A stretch of DNA of 54,970 bases from positions 1 through 54,970 of the IMG/VR virus record IMGVR_UViG_3300009068_000049. One strand, given 5' to 3'. The position numbers and the translations under genes are program-made. Of this stretch, positions 16,222 to 24,672 are shown piece by piece. The DNA comes from a virus. Numbering within the stretch: the stretch's first letter is position 1; each line of letters starts with the position of its first letter. The notes below the pieces were generated by a model. It made no database searches. It saw only the letters and a list, made by a program, of their open reading frames with translations, and was not told the origin of the DNA.

Positions 16222-17112
16222 TTATTGGAATACGTTAAACTGCTTTAAAAAATCTTTACCTACTGTGTAGTCGCTGTGATGCTCTACATCGATATCAGAA
16301 TAGCTATTAGAACTATAGACTTTCTTTAGTTCTCTACTTAGTTCTAAGAAGCTCTTACTAAAAATTCCATGGGTTACAACTAGATAAACCTCTGCTGTTG
16401 GTCTGCTTCCGTGAATAGCTTTTGCTAATTCTAAGAATGTACGTCCGCCGTCGCAGATATCATCTACAATAACATATTTGATTTTTTCATGCTGGTCTAA
16501 AACTGGGATCTCAGTATGTAGGATTTTACCAGTTCTAATATCACGGACCTTTGTAGCAGTAATAACCTTATCAATACCGAATTTCTGTGCAACGTCAAAG
16601 ATCTTCTTATATGCTCCAGCGTCAGGAGATACTAAACAGATTCTTTCTTGAGCATCGTTCTTGTTGTCGATGTCAGTAAGAGCGCGTTTAACAATCTCAT
16701 GATTACTCGTTTTTTCAAAATTATCCAAGCAAGCTTCAAGAACATCTGAATGTGGATCTAGAACCATTACTGACTCGAATTTTTGAGCATTGATGATTGG
16801 ACAGATAACTTGTTTTAGATAATTAACATCGCCCTCAGTAAATCTCCTGTCTGATCGAGCACCCATAAAGTATGGAGCATATAAAGAAATACTCTTGACC
16901 CCTAGATTTCTAAGAGCTGCAGTAGCACAGATGATTATTTCGAGATCACGGAAGGTGTTAAGTCTGGCTTGTATTTTTACTTCTTCCTCATGCTTTGCTA
17001 TACTAAATATCCGATCGATTTCAATAGTTACTGATTGTTGTCCATCTGGAAATTTATTGATTTTGAAGTTGATATCCGATTTTTCAGGATACGCTAGATT
17101 CAGAATTTCCAT
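16222..17112 (-). CDS. prs: Ribose-phosphate pyrophosphokinase
   Basis: Makes PRPP from ribose-5-phosphate and ATP. Motifs: PYFMGARSDRRF (ATP/metal region), VMVLDPHSD (metal loop), SPDAGAYKK (flexible-loop region) and the PRPP-binding VIVDDICDGGRTFLE. The length of 296 aa is slightly below the bacterial enzyme (about 315 aa). In other large phages this gene pairs with nicotinamide phosphoribosyltransferase (nadV) for NAD salvage; no nadV is seen in this window. Its start overlaps the upstream gene by 29 bp. Confidence 0.9.
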   Translation of the reverse strand: MEILNLAYPEKSDINFKINKFPDGQQSVTIEIDRIFSIAKHEEEVKIQARLNTFRDLEIIICATAALRNLGVKSISLYAPYFMGARSDRRFTEGDVNYLKQVICPIINAQKFESVMVLDPHSDVLEACLDNFEKTSNHEIVKRALTDIDNKNDAQERICLVSPDAGAYKKIFDVAQKFGIDKVITATKVRDIRTGKILHTEIPVLDQHEKIKYVIVDDICDGGRTFLELAKAIHGSRPTAEVYLVVTHGIFSKSFLELSRELKKVYSSNSYSDIDVEHHSDYTVGKDFLKQFNVFQ

Positions 17113-17635
17113 CGTTTTGTTTTTTAATTTGTTTTTCTATGTAGTCTGCGATAATAATTACCGCTTCGTCTTGTATCCACCAATGTTGATGACCGTTGAT
17201 GGTAATCGAAAAATCTCCGTCGGTTGGATCTAACACCACTTCATCTATAGTGACGACTGGATTTTGGTTTCTTTTTCTTGCTTTATCGAATTTCAAAAAG
17301 ATGTCATTGGCATTACGGTAATCTTTCTTTCGTATTCTTTCCTTGTAAGCATAATAATGAACGGCATCACCTGTTGGCCCGTGAATAACAACCACCTCTA
17401 TATCACTCCAGTTTTTTACCGTCTTCCAGTTATTAAGAATGTAGCTTTTTGCAATATTTGCTAAGTGCCCCATTCCTGCAATGTGTTTCTCGTATTCGTT
17501 GCGAAAATCTTTTTCCACGTAAAAGACTGAACTTTTGTATGCCTCTTCGAATTCGGGCTCAGTCATAAAACATGGACTGAAACCACCACCTCCTATTAAT
17601 TGGGGAAAATGTTTTTTTCTACCTCTTTTTGACAT
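17084..17635 (-). CDS. Hypothetical protein, 183 aa
   Basis: Not recognised. Starts MSKRGRKKHFPQLIGGGGF, a basic Gly-rich tail, followed by an alpha/beta body with VVVIHGPTGDAVHYYAYKE and a C-terminal HQHWWIQDEAVIIIADYIE. No catalytic signature is certain. Overlaps both neighbours (29 and 17 bp), so it belongs to the PRPP synthetase transcription unit. Confidence 0.6.
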   Translation of the reverse strand: MSKRGRKKHFPQLIGGGGFSPCFMTEPEFEEAYKSSVFYVEKDFRNEYEKHIAGMGHLANIAKSYILNNWKTVKNWSDIEVVVIHGPTGDAVHYYAYKERIRKKDYRNANDIFLKFDKARKRNQNPVVTIDEVVLDPTDGDFSITINGHQHWWIQDEAVIIIADYIEKQIKKQNDGNSESSVS

Positions 17636-17993
17636 ATTCTTTTCTTAAATTATCGATTTCTTCAAAATAAATGTCCACGTTATCGTGCCACATGTCGACT
17701 GTTTTATAAACAGCTACATCTTCTACTTCCTGGATCTTTTTTATTTCATTAAAAATCCATTCTTTGTCAGATTCTTCTTTTAATCCCCCTATAAAGAAAG
17801 AATATTTCTCGTGATCCCCTCCTCCGGTTAAATACATTCTCTTTTTAATAACCAGGGGGATAATTGCATCTATAATATGTCCTTCAGGATCTGGTCCACA
17901 ATAAACATCGAGAATAAATCCATATTCTCTAAATTCACCAAGCCTTCGTTTCTTTCTAATTCTCCTGCTATATTTGCTTCTTATAAATTCCAC
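17619..17993 (-). CDS. Hypothetical protein, about 124 aa
   Basis: Not recognised. Basic start (RRIRKKRRLGEF), then FILDVYCGPDPEGHIIDAII and a Gly-rich loop. The open frame extends to 18128, but the promoter motif at 18010-18046 lies inside that extension, so translation must begin downstream of it; GTG 17993, 16 nt past the -7 box, is the best start. First gene of the long minus unit 18.0 to 12.5 kb. Confidence 0.6.
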   Translation of the reverse strand: MEFIRSKYSRRIRKKRRLGEFREYGFILDVYCGPDPEGHIIDAIIPLVIKKRMYLTGGGDHEKYSFFIGGLKEESDKEWIFNEIKKIQEVEDVAVYKTVDMWHDNVDIYFEEIDNLRKEYVKKR

Positions 17994-18009
17994 TTCGATA
18001 ATTTTTTCA

Positions 18010-18046
18010 TAAAGATAGAAATTTCTTGTTAAACTAAAAAATGATT
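18010..18046 (-). promoter_or_regulatory. Phage promoter motif (AATCATTTTTT ... TTTCTATCTTTA)
   Basis: On the minus strand AATCATTTTTT (18046-18036), 14 nt, then TTTCTATCTTTA (18021-18010). Same two blocks and spacing as five other sites in this window. Drives the unknown gene at 17993 and probably the genes through the RNA ligase. Confidence 0.7.
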
Positions 18047-18069
18047 TTGGGAAGTTGGATAAATACTTT

Positions 18070-18654
18070 ATGAAATACCCCAAAAAATACCTATCTACCA
18101 ATCCCAATGTGATGAAAAGGGAGATCAAAAAGCATGGGGATAAAGCAGATTCAGACTCTTCTGCTTATGGACCATGGGATGCTGATTATAAATCTCGTAA
18201 AGCTGGAAAGGGTAAAGCGGTAAAAACTAAAACGAGCAAATACACTAAAAAATACAAAGAAATGTTTGGGGAAAATCTTATGACAGACCCTTACCAATTC
18301 ATGAAAGTCCTAGAGGAATTAGAATTGGAGTTTATAGAAATTTTAGAATCCCTATCAGAAAATGAGATCCTAGAGATTGAGGGATTCTTAAATGAAGGAG
18401 TAACTTCTGCTGGTAGTCCAGTAAAAAAAGCTTTAAAGAATAAATCGGATAAGACTGGATTTCCTCAAGGTATATTAACTCAAGTATGGAAAAGAGGATA
18501 TGCAGCTTGGAAAAAAGGTCATATTCCGGGAACAACTCCTCAGCAATGGGCTATGGCTAGAGTAAATTCTTTTGTGACTGGTGGTAAAACAACAAAAATG
18601 TCGGATAAGGCTCTTTATAAACAAGCAAAAGCTAATAGGAAGGATAAAAAATAA
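18070..18654 (+). CDS. Phage/large-virus conserved protein of unknown function (DUF5824-like)
   Basis: Two recognisable blocks. The first is KREIKKHGDKADSDSSAYGP with a Lys-rich follow-up ending KKYKEMFGE. The second, near the C-terminus, is GFPQGILTQVWKRGYAAWKK and GTTPQQWAMARVNSFVTGG, a short motif shared by many phages and giant viruses. Between them is an acidic helix. Very basic overall, so nucleic-acid binding or capsid packaging is possible. ATG 18070 chosen; TTG 18055 would add five residues. It overlaps the start of the next gene. Confidence 0.65.
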   Translation: MKYPKKYLSTNPNVMKREIKKHGDKADSDSSAYGPWDADYKSRKAGKGKAVKTKTSKYTKKYKEMFGENLMTDPYQFMKVLEELELEFIEILESLSENEILEIEGFLNEGVTSAGSPVKKALKNKSDKTGFPQGILTQVWKRGYAAWKKGHIPGTTPQQWAMARVNSFVTGGKTTKMSDKALYKQAKANRKDKK

Positions 18655-19238
18655 TGAGAAAATTCCAATCATTGAAAAAGTTTTCTAATTTTGTGTTAGA
18701 AAATGAAAATATGAATCTACAGCAAGCTTTAGAAAAGATAGCATCTCTAGAATTAGAAATAGATGATCTTAATGATCAACTAACAGATGTCAATCAAGAA
18801 TTAGAAGACACCAGATCAGAGCTAGACACTATGGGATGGGACAAGCAAGCTCTAGTAGATGAAGTGGGAGATTTAAAGAGTACTCAAAAACAATTGGAAG
18901 AACTTCAAGAAAATTATGAGGAATTAAAAGAGGAAAAAAAGGATCTACAGGAATCTTACGATAACCTAGAGGGTGAGAAAGATGATATGGAGAGTAGATT
19001 AGAAACTTTAGATGCTCTTGAGGAATGGGACGTGAATTTTAATTCAGGTGATCTAGAAAAAATGAGAGTAGTGTATGATTTTTTATGCGACCTTCTAAAC
19101 GTATTTGAAGATTATCCACTAGAAATGGCTAAGGTTTATCAGGGGTATCCAAGAAAAATAATGGACCGAGTATTGAATCCTGAAATTGTAAACACAATAA
19201 AAAGCTCAGGAGCAAGTTTAATAAACAGATTCGAGTAA
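18654..19238 (+). CDS. Coiled-coil protein with capsid-targeting-like leader
   Basis: Residues 1-18 (MRKFQSLKKFSNFVLENE) follow the leader pattern shared by seven proteins here, with Phe at position 10 and [ILV]-x-E at 14-16. Residues about 22-125 are an uninterrupted, highly acidic coiled coil with heptads of Leu. The C-terminal 70 residues are globular. This resembles scaffold/core or internal head proteins of T4-like phages, but that is inference. Confidence 0.65.
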   Translation: MRKFQSLKKFSNFVLENENMNLQQALEKIASLELEIDDLNDQLTDVNQELEDTRSELDTMGWDKQALVDEVGDLKSTQKQLEELQENYEELKEEKKDLQESYDNLEGEKDDMESRLETLDALEEWDVNFNSGDLEKMRVVYDFLCDLLNVFEDYPLEMAKVYQGYPRKIMDRVLNPEIVNTIKSSGASLINRFE

Positions 19239-19239
19239 T

Positions 19240-19569
19240 CTATTTATAAAAGGGATTATCCCTTAGGGCATCTACAATATTTTCAGCTTCTTTGCATGAA
19301 TCTATAAATCCCAATACCTGTTCATTAGTTAAATAAAAGAATTCGTTCTCCGAAAGTGTCTTTTGTGTGGCATATTTTCTATGCAATATCCTTTCAATCT
19401 TTTTATAGTTACGGCTTCTATAAACTTTTAAAACATCCAACTCGTTAGAATTACCGGTTTTTAGTTTTCTAAGTCTTTCTCGAGGGGAATTCTTTGTTAT
19501 CCCTATCTTATATTTCTCTTCCCCGTATTGATCTCCTTCAACTATTAAATAGACATATCCATCTGACAT
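19240..19569 (-). CDS. GIY-YIG nuclease-like protein (T5orf172/MUG113 type)
   Basis: Small domain of 109 aa with GYVYLIVEGDQYGEEKYKIG followed by ITKNSPRERLRKLKTGN and HRKYATQK, then NEFFYLT. These are the GIY-YIG-like strand, Arg helix and Glu position of the T5orf172 family. Stand-alone members are found in many phages and may act as DNA endonucleases. Convergent with the coiled-coil gene, 1 bp apart. Confidence 0.75.
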   Translation of the reverse strand: MSDGYVYLIVEGDQYGEEKYKIGITKNSPRERLRKLKTGNSNELDVLKVYRSRNYKKIERILHRKYATQKTLSENEFFYLTNEQVLGFIDSCKEAENIVDALRDNPFYK

Positions 19570-19631
19570 AATCTATTTATCCAGAAACTAAATTCTTATT
19601 TTTGGATAGAAAAATAATAAAATCAGTCCGA

Positions 19632-20096
19632 ATGGCTAAAAAAATAAAAAAATTATCCGATTGGGAATGGACATTAACTTGGTCATCCCTAAGATATTTT
19701 TGTGGAAGATACACAATAGCTTCTGCATATTATCCAACTGACTTAGTAAAGAATTACGGAGAAAGACTCTCAGATGACCAGAGAAAATCATTAGCAGAGG
19801 AGATTGAAAAACAAATAGATCACGCAAAAATCCATGGAGATAATATGTGGCTAAATATTGACATGGAGCCATGGAGTGCTTTAAGAAATTTCCTAGATGG
19901 AACAACCTGGAGAGATCTTGTCTGTGAAGGACCAGATATCGAACAAACCATAGTTACAGCATTTCCTTGTGAATACAAAGAAAAAGAAGAACTTAAGACT
20001 AAATGGATTCCGGCTGGAGATTATCTCAAATCTGGATCCACTAGGACTTCAGTATACGAACCATATATTAAACAAATAAAAGAAATAAATGAGTAA
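19632..20096 (+). CDS. Hypothetical conserved phage protein, 154 aa
   Basis: Not assigned. Contains WSSLRYFCGRYTIASAYYPT followed by a helix KNYGERLSDDQRKSLAEEI, a pattern I have seen in other large phages. Acidic and Trp-rich. ATG 19632 preferred; a TTG at 19602 lengthens it by ten residues. It overlaps the next gene by 8 bp. Confidence 0.6.
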   Translation: MAKKIKKLSDWEWTLTWSSLRYFCGRYTIASAYYPTDLVKNYGERLSDDQRKSLAEEIEKQIDHAKIHGDNMWLNIDMEPWSALRNFLDGTTWRDLVCEGPDIEQTIVTAFPCEYKEKEELKTKWIPAGDYLKSGSTRTSVYEPYIKQIKEINE

Positions 20097-20370
20097 GGAT
20101 TTAAGCGATTTAAAACTAACAGTAGTATTAGCAGAGAAATTTAATACTTTAGACTCTGATAGCATCGAAAAAGAGTGGAAAGACATCGAAGCAAAAGGAG
20201 ACGATGCTACACAAGAAATGGTGGAAGATATTCTAAAAAGAACTCCTGGATTTTCTATGATCGATATGGTAAACTTTGGCGAATATTGTCGCAAAGGATT
20301 TACCGATTATGAATGGGACGATGCTAGCATTGAGGATCACTTTATCAACTGGTTACAGAAAATAAAATGA
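20089..20370 (+). CDS. Hypothetical protein, 93 aa
   Basis: Not recognised. Acidic helical protein with IDMVNFGEYCRKGFTDYEWD. Overlaps the preceding gene by 8 bp and the next ATG by 4 bp, so it is part of a tightly coupled four-gene run from 19632 to 21306. Confidence 0.6.
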   Translation: MSKDLSDLKLTVVLAEKFNTLDSDSIEKEWKDIEAKGDDATQEMVEDILKRTPGFSMIDMVNFGEYCRKGFTDYEWDDASIEDHFINWLQKIK

Positions 20371-20531
20371 TAAGAAAAATACGTACCATTTACGATTTCT
20401 TTCGCTTGTGGATTATGTGGGGTGATAGAAAAGAAGCATGGCAAGATGCTAATACCATAAACGATCCTGACTTCAGAGAAACGATGAAGGAATTTGATAA
20501 GAACATAGAAAACTATTTAGATAATGAGTAA
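20367..20531 (+). CDS. Hypothetical protein, 54 aa
   Basis: Short ORF linked by an ATGA overlap to the previous stop and by 8 bp to the next start. It begins MIRKIRTIYDFFRLWIMWGD: a basic amphipathic helix rich in aromatic residues, followed by an acidic tail. The first part could lie on a membrane. Coupling supports expression. Confidence 0.6.
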   Translation: MIRKIRTIYDFFRLWIMWGDRKEAWQDANTINDPDFRETMKEFDKNIENYLDNE

Positions 20532-21306
20532 AGAAAACTTAACATTAGCTCAGGCTATAGAAAAATACCACAAGCCTGATTCTGCACCATTTGAGAGGGT
20601 CCATAAGATTTTCGATATAATGATCGATAAAAAATTATATCCGGTATATTCAGTACCTGGATATGAACACCGATTAGGAAAAGATAACGGATGTCCAGAT
20701 ACATGGTGGTTGGACTGGTCAGATTATGAAGCAACTTCTGATGAGGATGGGGATATACACGAACCTTGTATACGTGAATTAATCCCATATATCGATAATG
20801 GAACACACAGAACGTGCTGGGAAATCAGATATCGCCAGTTCAATCGTATGAAGCATAAATGGGACGAATGGGATATCAGAAACGGAGGTACTTGTGAAAT
20901 GTATGCAAACGGAAAATTGGTCTATAAATTTTTCTCTAGAGAAATTGGATATGCTCTTTCAAAAGCTCAATCTCTAGAAGTTACTCTTTTAGAGCATCCT
21001 TTTGACTTCTTAAACCAAGAAAAAGAAGCTGGTAGAAAAATATGGTATTATGGATTACCTGCAACTATTAGACTTGGTGTTGAACCTGGAGAAATTGGAA
21101 TTGTTCCAGACTATTCTTACATGAGTAAATCTGACTGGTGGAGAGAACTTAAAAACAAAAAAACTAAGATCACTCCTGATGATTATAAAAAGAGCGATGA
21201 TGATTTCATGGACGATGATGATTTCAATGAAGATATGAGAATGGATTCTTGGATAAACCACGGTGATGCTCTTTGGGACGGAATGATCTGGTGGTTCAGA
21301 GATTAA
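20524..21306 (+). CDS. Hypothetical protein, 260 aa
   Basis: Not recognised. Trp- and Asp-rich soluble protein: DNGCPDTWWLDWSDYEA, then YRQFNRMKHKWDEWD, with a strongly acidic end containing a run of Asp (DDDFMDDDDF). It is the last gene of the 19632-21306 unit and ends 1 bp before the promoter of the Pth2 gene begins. Confidence 0.6.
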   Translation: MSKENLTLAQAIEKYHKPDSAPFERVHKIFDIMIDKKLYPVYSVPGYEHRLGKDNGCPDTWWLDWSDYEATSDEDGDIHEPCIRELIPYIDNGTHRTCWEIRYRQFNRMKHKWDEWDIRNGGTCEMYANGKLVYKFFSREIGYALSKAQSLEVTLLEHPFDFLNQEKEAGRKIWYYGLPATIRLGVEPGEIGIVPDYSYMSKSDWWRELKNKKTKITPDDYKKSDDDFMDDDDFNEDMRMDSWINHGDALWDGMIWWFRD

Positions 21307-21307
21307 A

Positions 21308-21344
21308 AATCATTTTTTATTTTAAATAGCAATTTCTATATTTG
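21308..21344 (+). promoter_or_regulatory. Phage promoter motif before Pth2 gene
   Basis: AATCATTTTTT (21308-21318), 14 nt, TTTCTATATTTG (21333-21344). The best match to the six-site consensus. The ATG of the Pth2 gene follows after only CGAT, so the mRNA is probably leaderless. Confidence 0.75.
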
Positions 21345-21348
21345 CGAT

Positions 21349-21756
21349 ATGGAAAAAATACCAAAACAAGTTATTGTTGTTCGAAAGGATCTTAATATGA
21401 GGAAAGGAAAGATGGTGGCTCAGGGAGCTCATGCATCTATGGCAGCAATACTTGATCAGATGACATTAAGACATTGTCCAACTGGAGTTCAAGAAAAAAC
21501 ACTCATATTAGAAAGTGAAACACCAATGGAGTCTTGGATTAATGGACTATTCACTAAAGTTTGTGTTTCAGTAGATTCTGAATCAGAATTGATAGAGATA
21601 TACGAAAAAGCTAAAGCTGCTGGACTTGTTGCATCGATAATTACTGATGCGGGTCTTACAGAATTTAATGGTGTACCAACGAAAACGTGTATTGCCATCG
21701 GACCTAATTGGTCAGAAGAAGTTAACCAAATAACCGGACATTTAAAACTGTTATAA
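21349..21756 (+). CDS. pth2: Peptidyl-tRNA hydrolase, Pth2 family
   Basis: Full-length Pth2 of 135 aa: KQVIVVRKDLNMRKGKMVAQ with GAHAS, then VCVSVDSESEL, and the end TKTCIAIGPNWSEEVNQITG. Pth2 frees tRNA from peptidyl-tRNA released by stalled ribosomes; it is mainly archaeal/eukaryotic but spread among bacteria and large phages. Catalytic-site residues of the first Lys-Gly-Lys-x2-Ala-Gln block are present. Its promoter -7 box ends 4 nt before the ATG. Fits the tRNA-maintenance set in the window. Confidence 0.92.
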   Translation: MEKIPKQVIVVRKDLNMRKGKMVAQGAHASMAAILDQMTLRHCPTGVQEKTLILESETPMESWINGLFTKVCVSVDSESELIEIYEKAKAAGLVASIITDAGLTEFNGVPTKTCIAIGPNWSEEVNQITGHLKLL

Positions 21757-21797
21757 ACAAAGTAAAAAAGTAAAATTATTAACAAAAAAAGAAAAAA

Positions 21798-22193
21798 ATG
21801 GAAGAATTTAGAGAAGAAAAAAGATTTGTAAAGAAAATTGTTTACTGGATCATTGGATTAACTTTGGTCTTATCGGCCTCTAGTTACGTTGTACACAAAG
21901 TACGTGAAGCTACTAAAATTGATACTGCGGTGATTCACTACGAAGAATACCAAGAGATCTACAACACCTGTGCTAAAATAAACACCGACATCTGCAACAT
22001 GAAGGATGTACCTGAAACAGATCCGATGTTTAGTCAATTCAGTAAAGCACAAAGAATTTTGGCTTTAAGAACAAACCTTAACCGATGGGTTGAAGAGTAC
22101 AATGCTAGGTCAAAGATGTGGGGCAGATCATTGTGGAAGTCAAGTAGTTTACCATATCAATTAAGTAATCAAGAGTTTAACTGTAACAATTAA
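21798..22193 (+). CDS. Single-pass membrane protein, 131 aa
   Basis: Basic N-terminus (residues 1-13), one transmembrane segment (about 14-32, IVYWIIGLTLVLSASSYVV), then an extracytoplasmic helical part. Two Cys lie in NTCAKINTDICNM. Family not recognised, though similar short proteins beside a lipoprotein gene are frequent in phages. It lies 5 bp before the lipoprotein gene. Confidence 0.7.
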   Translation: MEEFREEKRFVKKIVYWIIGLTLVLSASSYVVHKVREATKIDTAVIHYEEYQEIYNTCAKINTDICNMKDVPETDPMFSQFSKAQRILALRTNLNRWVEEYNARSKMWGRSLWKSSSLPYQLSNQEFNCNN

Positions 22194-22198
22194 AAAAA

Positions 22199-22774
22199 AT
22201 GAAACAATTATTAGCAATTTTAGTACTGATGTTTATGTTAACGTCATGCTGGGAAAGAAAATTAGATAATACTTCTGCTTTAGACGAGCAAAAGAAAACA
22301 GAAGCTAATCAAAGAGACTTAAATGCAGTTCAACCTGCACCAAAAATTTCATGGTCATTAGAAAGAGATAACTTGATCAAAAGATTTAAGTTGCAGAATG
22401 ACAGATCGATTTCTTTTTATATGTATGTGTTCGTAGAAGGTGTAGGCGAGCCTATTGGTTATTACCAAGTTAATAAGGTATCTTCAGTGAATTCGCAACT
22501 TACTAATACTGAGCAAATTGTAACTTATACATCACCTAGTGCTGGCGATGGATGGGGTCAACACGTGTTACCAAGTCCTGCAGAAGACGGTTCATACGGA
22601 ACAAACGGAGATGCTGTCTTTGGATTTACACCTGAAGATATTTACATTGAACATAACATGCACTACATGGTTTCTACGGTACCTCTATCATTCTCAAAAC
22701 CTGTTAATAGATTAACCATCATTAACGTTGAGACTGAGAAAGAGTTGAAAGCGATGATGGATAAAATTAGATAA
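22199..22774 (+). CDS. Phage-encoded lipoprotein, 191 aa
   Basis: Lipoprotein signal peptide: MKQLLAILVLMFMLTSC with the lipobox Cys at position 17. The mature part has a beta-rich core, IGYYQVNKVSSVNSQL and GWGQHVLPSPAEDGSYGTNG. Similar lipoproteins occur widely in phages and are suspected superinfection-exclusion or lysis accessory factors; no activity can be read from sequence. Paired with the upstream membrane protein. Confidence 0.75.
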   Translation: MKQLLAILVLMFMLTSCWERKLDNTSALDEQKKTEANQRDLNAVQPAPKISWSLERDNLIKRFKLQNDRSISFYMYVFVEGVGEPIGYYQVNKVSSVNSQLTNTEQIVTYTSPSAGDGWGQHVLPSPAEDGSYGTNGDAVFGFTPEDIYIEHNMHYMVSTVPLSFSKPVNRLTIINVETEKELKAMMDKIR

Positions 22775-22782
22775 CATTGATT

Positions 22783-22864
22783 AGTCAGGTGGCGTAAAGA
22801 GGTGTGGTACCGAATCCATCCGTTAAGGATGGAGCCAATACAGGTTCGAATCCTGTCCTGACTA
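22783..22864 (+). tRNA. tRNA-like RNA, 82 nt, anticodon unclear
   Basis: Perfect 7-bp acceptor stem AGTCAGG/CCTGACT and perfect T arm ACAGG-TTCGAAT-CCTGT, discriminator A, no encoded CCA. The middle is not standard: no good D stem is visible, while TGGC (22790-22793) can pair with GCCA. A 7-bp hairpin TCCATCC-GTTAA-GGATGGA takes the anticodon-arm place. Read as a normal 5-bp stem with a 7-nt loop (CGTTAAG), position 33 is G and the anticodon would be UUA. Treat as a divergent tRNA or tRNA-like structure; a CCA-adding enzyme is encoded in the window. Confidence 0.65.
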
Positions 22865-22891
22865 CAAATAAATATTAAAAATATAATTATA

Positions 22892-24082
22892 ATGTTACAA
22901 GAATTTTTAGATCTTATAGAAAGCAAGTCTCCCGGAGCTCAGCCTCTTCTTATTGTTAAGAGAGGATCACAGGCTTATGGTACTGCTATTCCCACATCGG
23001 ATATTGATTATGCTGGGGTTTACATTCAGCATATAGATAATATATTGGGTTATGGGTATAAAGAGCAGATCAACGATGACACTAACGACACTGTTTTCTA
23101 TGAGATTAAAAGGTTCTTAGATCTTGTATCTACAAATAACCCGACCATTTTAGAGCTCTTAAACACGCCAGAAGATTGTATTCTATATAAACACCCATTA
23201 ATGGATGAAATACTTCAGCATAAGGACAAATTCATCACTAAGAAGTGTTCTAATTCATTTGCTGGATATGCTATTCAGCAAATTAAGAAAGCTAAGGGCC
23301 AAGATAAAAAGCAGAACTGGGAAAAAGATAAAGTTACACGTAAAGATGTACTTGATTTCGTTTATGTAATTGGAGGTGAAAAATCTATTCCGTGGAAAGA
23401 GTGGAACAAACCGAAAGGATATGATGAAAAATTCATCGGTGCAGTAAATGTTCCAAATGCTAGGGATGTTTATGCTCTCTATTTTGATGAAGGTGCATAT
23501 TCTTGCTTCTCTGAGAATCTTAAAGAAAATATAAGAGAATTTCACAAAAGAAGAATGATAGAAGAAAATAAGCCTATGGGATTTGGATATAAGGGGCTTG
23601 TTAAAGTAGGTGAGGTGGAAAATGAATCTGAATCTAATCAACTTAGATTATCATCTATACCAAAAGGCGAAACCCCTATATGTAATATTATTTACAATAA
23701 GGATGGATACACCATGCACTGTAAAGATTATAATGAATATCAAGAATGGTTAGAAAAAAGAAATCTACAAAGATGGGTTGATGTAGAAACACACGGTCAA
23801 AAGATCGACGGTAAAAACATGATGCACTGTCGTAGGCTTCTTGAAATTGCTAAAGAAATTGCTGAGGGTAAAGGTATTCTTGTAAGAAGAGAAAATGCAC
23901 AAGAACTCCTTTCTATTAGAAGAGGAGAAATTGATCTACAAAGCTTAATCGATAGAGCTGAAAGTGACATAGTAGAAATCGATAAATTATTTAAAGAATC
24001 AAATCTTCCAGATTCTGTTGACCCAGAATTCGTAAACAATTTACTCGTTTCTATAAGAAAGGAATTTTATGGATTATCATAA
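22892..24082 (+). CDS. RlaP-type nucleotidyltransferase (RNA-repair DNA polymerase beta superfamily)
   Basis: The N-terminus has the Pol-beta nucleotidyltransferase signature KRGSQAYGTAIPTSDIDYAG with a third acidic position in VFYEIKRFLDL. Then comes NNPTILELLNTPEDCI and a helical C-terminal domain with MMHCRRLLEIAKEI. This is the RlaP family, predicted by comparative genomics to join RNA ligase in RNA end repair. Length 396 aa is typical. Only 27 bp separate it from the tRNA-like RNA upstream. Substrate unproven. Confidence 0.82.
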   Translation: MLQEFLDLIESKSPGAQPLLIVKRGSQAYGTAIPTSDIDYAGVYIQHIDNILGYGYKEQINDDTNDTVFYEIKRFLDLVSTNNPTILELLNTPEDCILYKHPLMDEILQHKDKFITKKCSNSFAGYAIQQIKKAKGQDKKQNWEKDKVTRKDVLDFVYVIGGEKSIPWKEWNKPKGYDEKFIGAVNVPNARDVYALYFDEGAYSCFSENLKENIREFHKRRMIEENKPMGFGYKGLVKVGEVENESESNQLRLSSIPKGETPICNIIYNKDGYTMHCKDYNEYQEWLEKRNLQRWVDVETHGQKIDGKNMMHCRRLLEIAKEIAEGKGILVRRENAQELLSIRRGEIDLQSLIDRAESDIVEIDKLFKESNLPDSVDPEFVNNLLVSIRKEFYGLS

Positions 24083-24099
24083 AGGATATATAGTCTTAT

Positions 24100-24672
24100 A
24101 TGAGACACATAGAAGCTTATAGCTCATTTAAAAACGACTTTATATCAGAAAATCTATCTTATCATCTTAATGAAGGTGTAGGTATATTAGAAAGCGTTTT
24201 TAGATTAGAATCAGAAAGTTGGTTAGATCTAGTTAACGAATCAAGAGATTTATATTATTCAGGAAAAATTGGTCTAACCGAAGATGAAATTTGGTTGGTC
24301 GGAACAGACGCTGGCAAAAAGGGAATCTATGAGGGAAGAGAGGTTCTTCTCGACATACCTTTTGAAGATGTGGAAGAACTACACGAAGCAGAGTATAGAG
24401 GTAGAAAAGTAGACCTCAATCGGCCATTCAGAACACCTTCGGGACCTAGGAAATTCGGTGTATACACCAAAAATGAAAAAGGCAATGTTGTTAAAGTGGG
24501 ATTTGGCGAACCTGGTATGAGAGTTAACAATAATGATCCTAAAAAAGCAAGATCATTTCAGAAAAGAATGAGATGTGATAATCCTGGTCCTAAATGGAAA
24601 GCTAGATACTGGGCTTGTAACACTGCAAGATACAGAAAGCTTTTAGGAATTAAATCAAGTAACCCGTGGTAA
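24100..24672 (+). CDS. Phage protein with capsid-targeting-like leader and CNPGPKxKARYWAC domain
   Basis: The leader MRHIEAYSSFKNDFISE has Phe10 and Ile-x-Glu at 15-17, as in the shared leader family. The C-terminal half carries a block found at the end of many large-phage proteins: PSGPRKFGVYTKNEKGNVVK, FGEPGMRV, then CDNPGPKWKARYWAC. The Cys pair may bind metal. Possibly processed and packaged into the head; function unknown. Confidence 0.68.
   Translation: MRHIEAYSSFKNDFISENLSYHLNEGVGILESVFRLESESWLDLVNESRDLYYSGKIGLTEDEIWLVGTDAGKKGIYEGREVLLDIPFEDVEELHEAEYRGRKVDLNRPFRTPSGPRKFGVYTKNEKGNVVKVGFGEPGMRVNNNDPKKARSFQKRMRCDNPGPKWKARYWACNTARYRKLLGIKSSNPW

Noticed and set aside
17994-18128. N-terminal extension of the 17619 minus gene
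   Set aside because: It would read through the promoter motif at 18010-18046 and overlap the divergent gene; the extension has no domain-like sequence.
22783-22864. Ochre-suppressor tRNA implying alternative genetic code
   Set aside because: The UUA reading depends on an abnormal loop with G at position 33; genes here end regularly in TAA and show no in-frame TAA or TAG interruption, so recoding is not supported.
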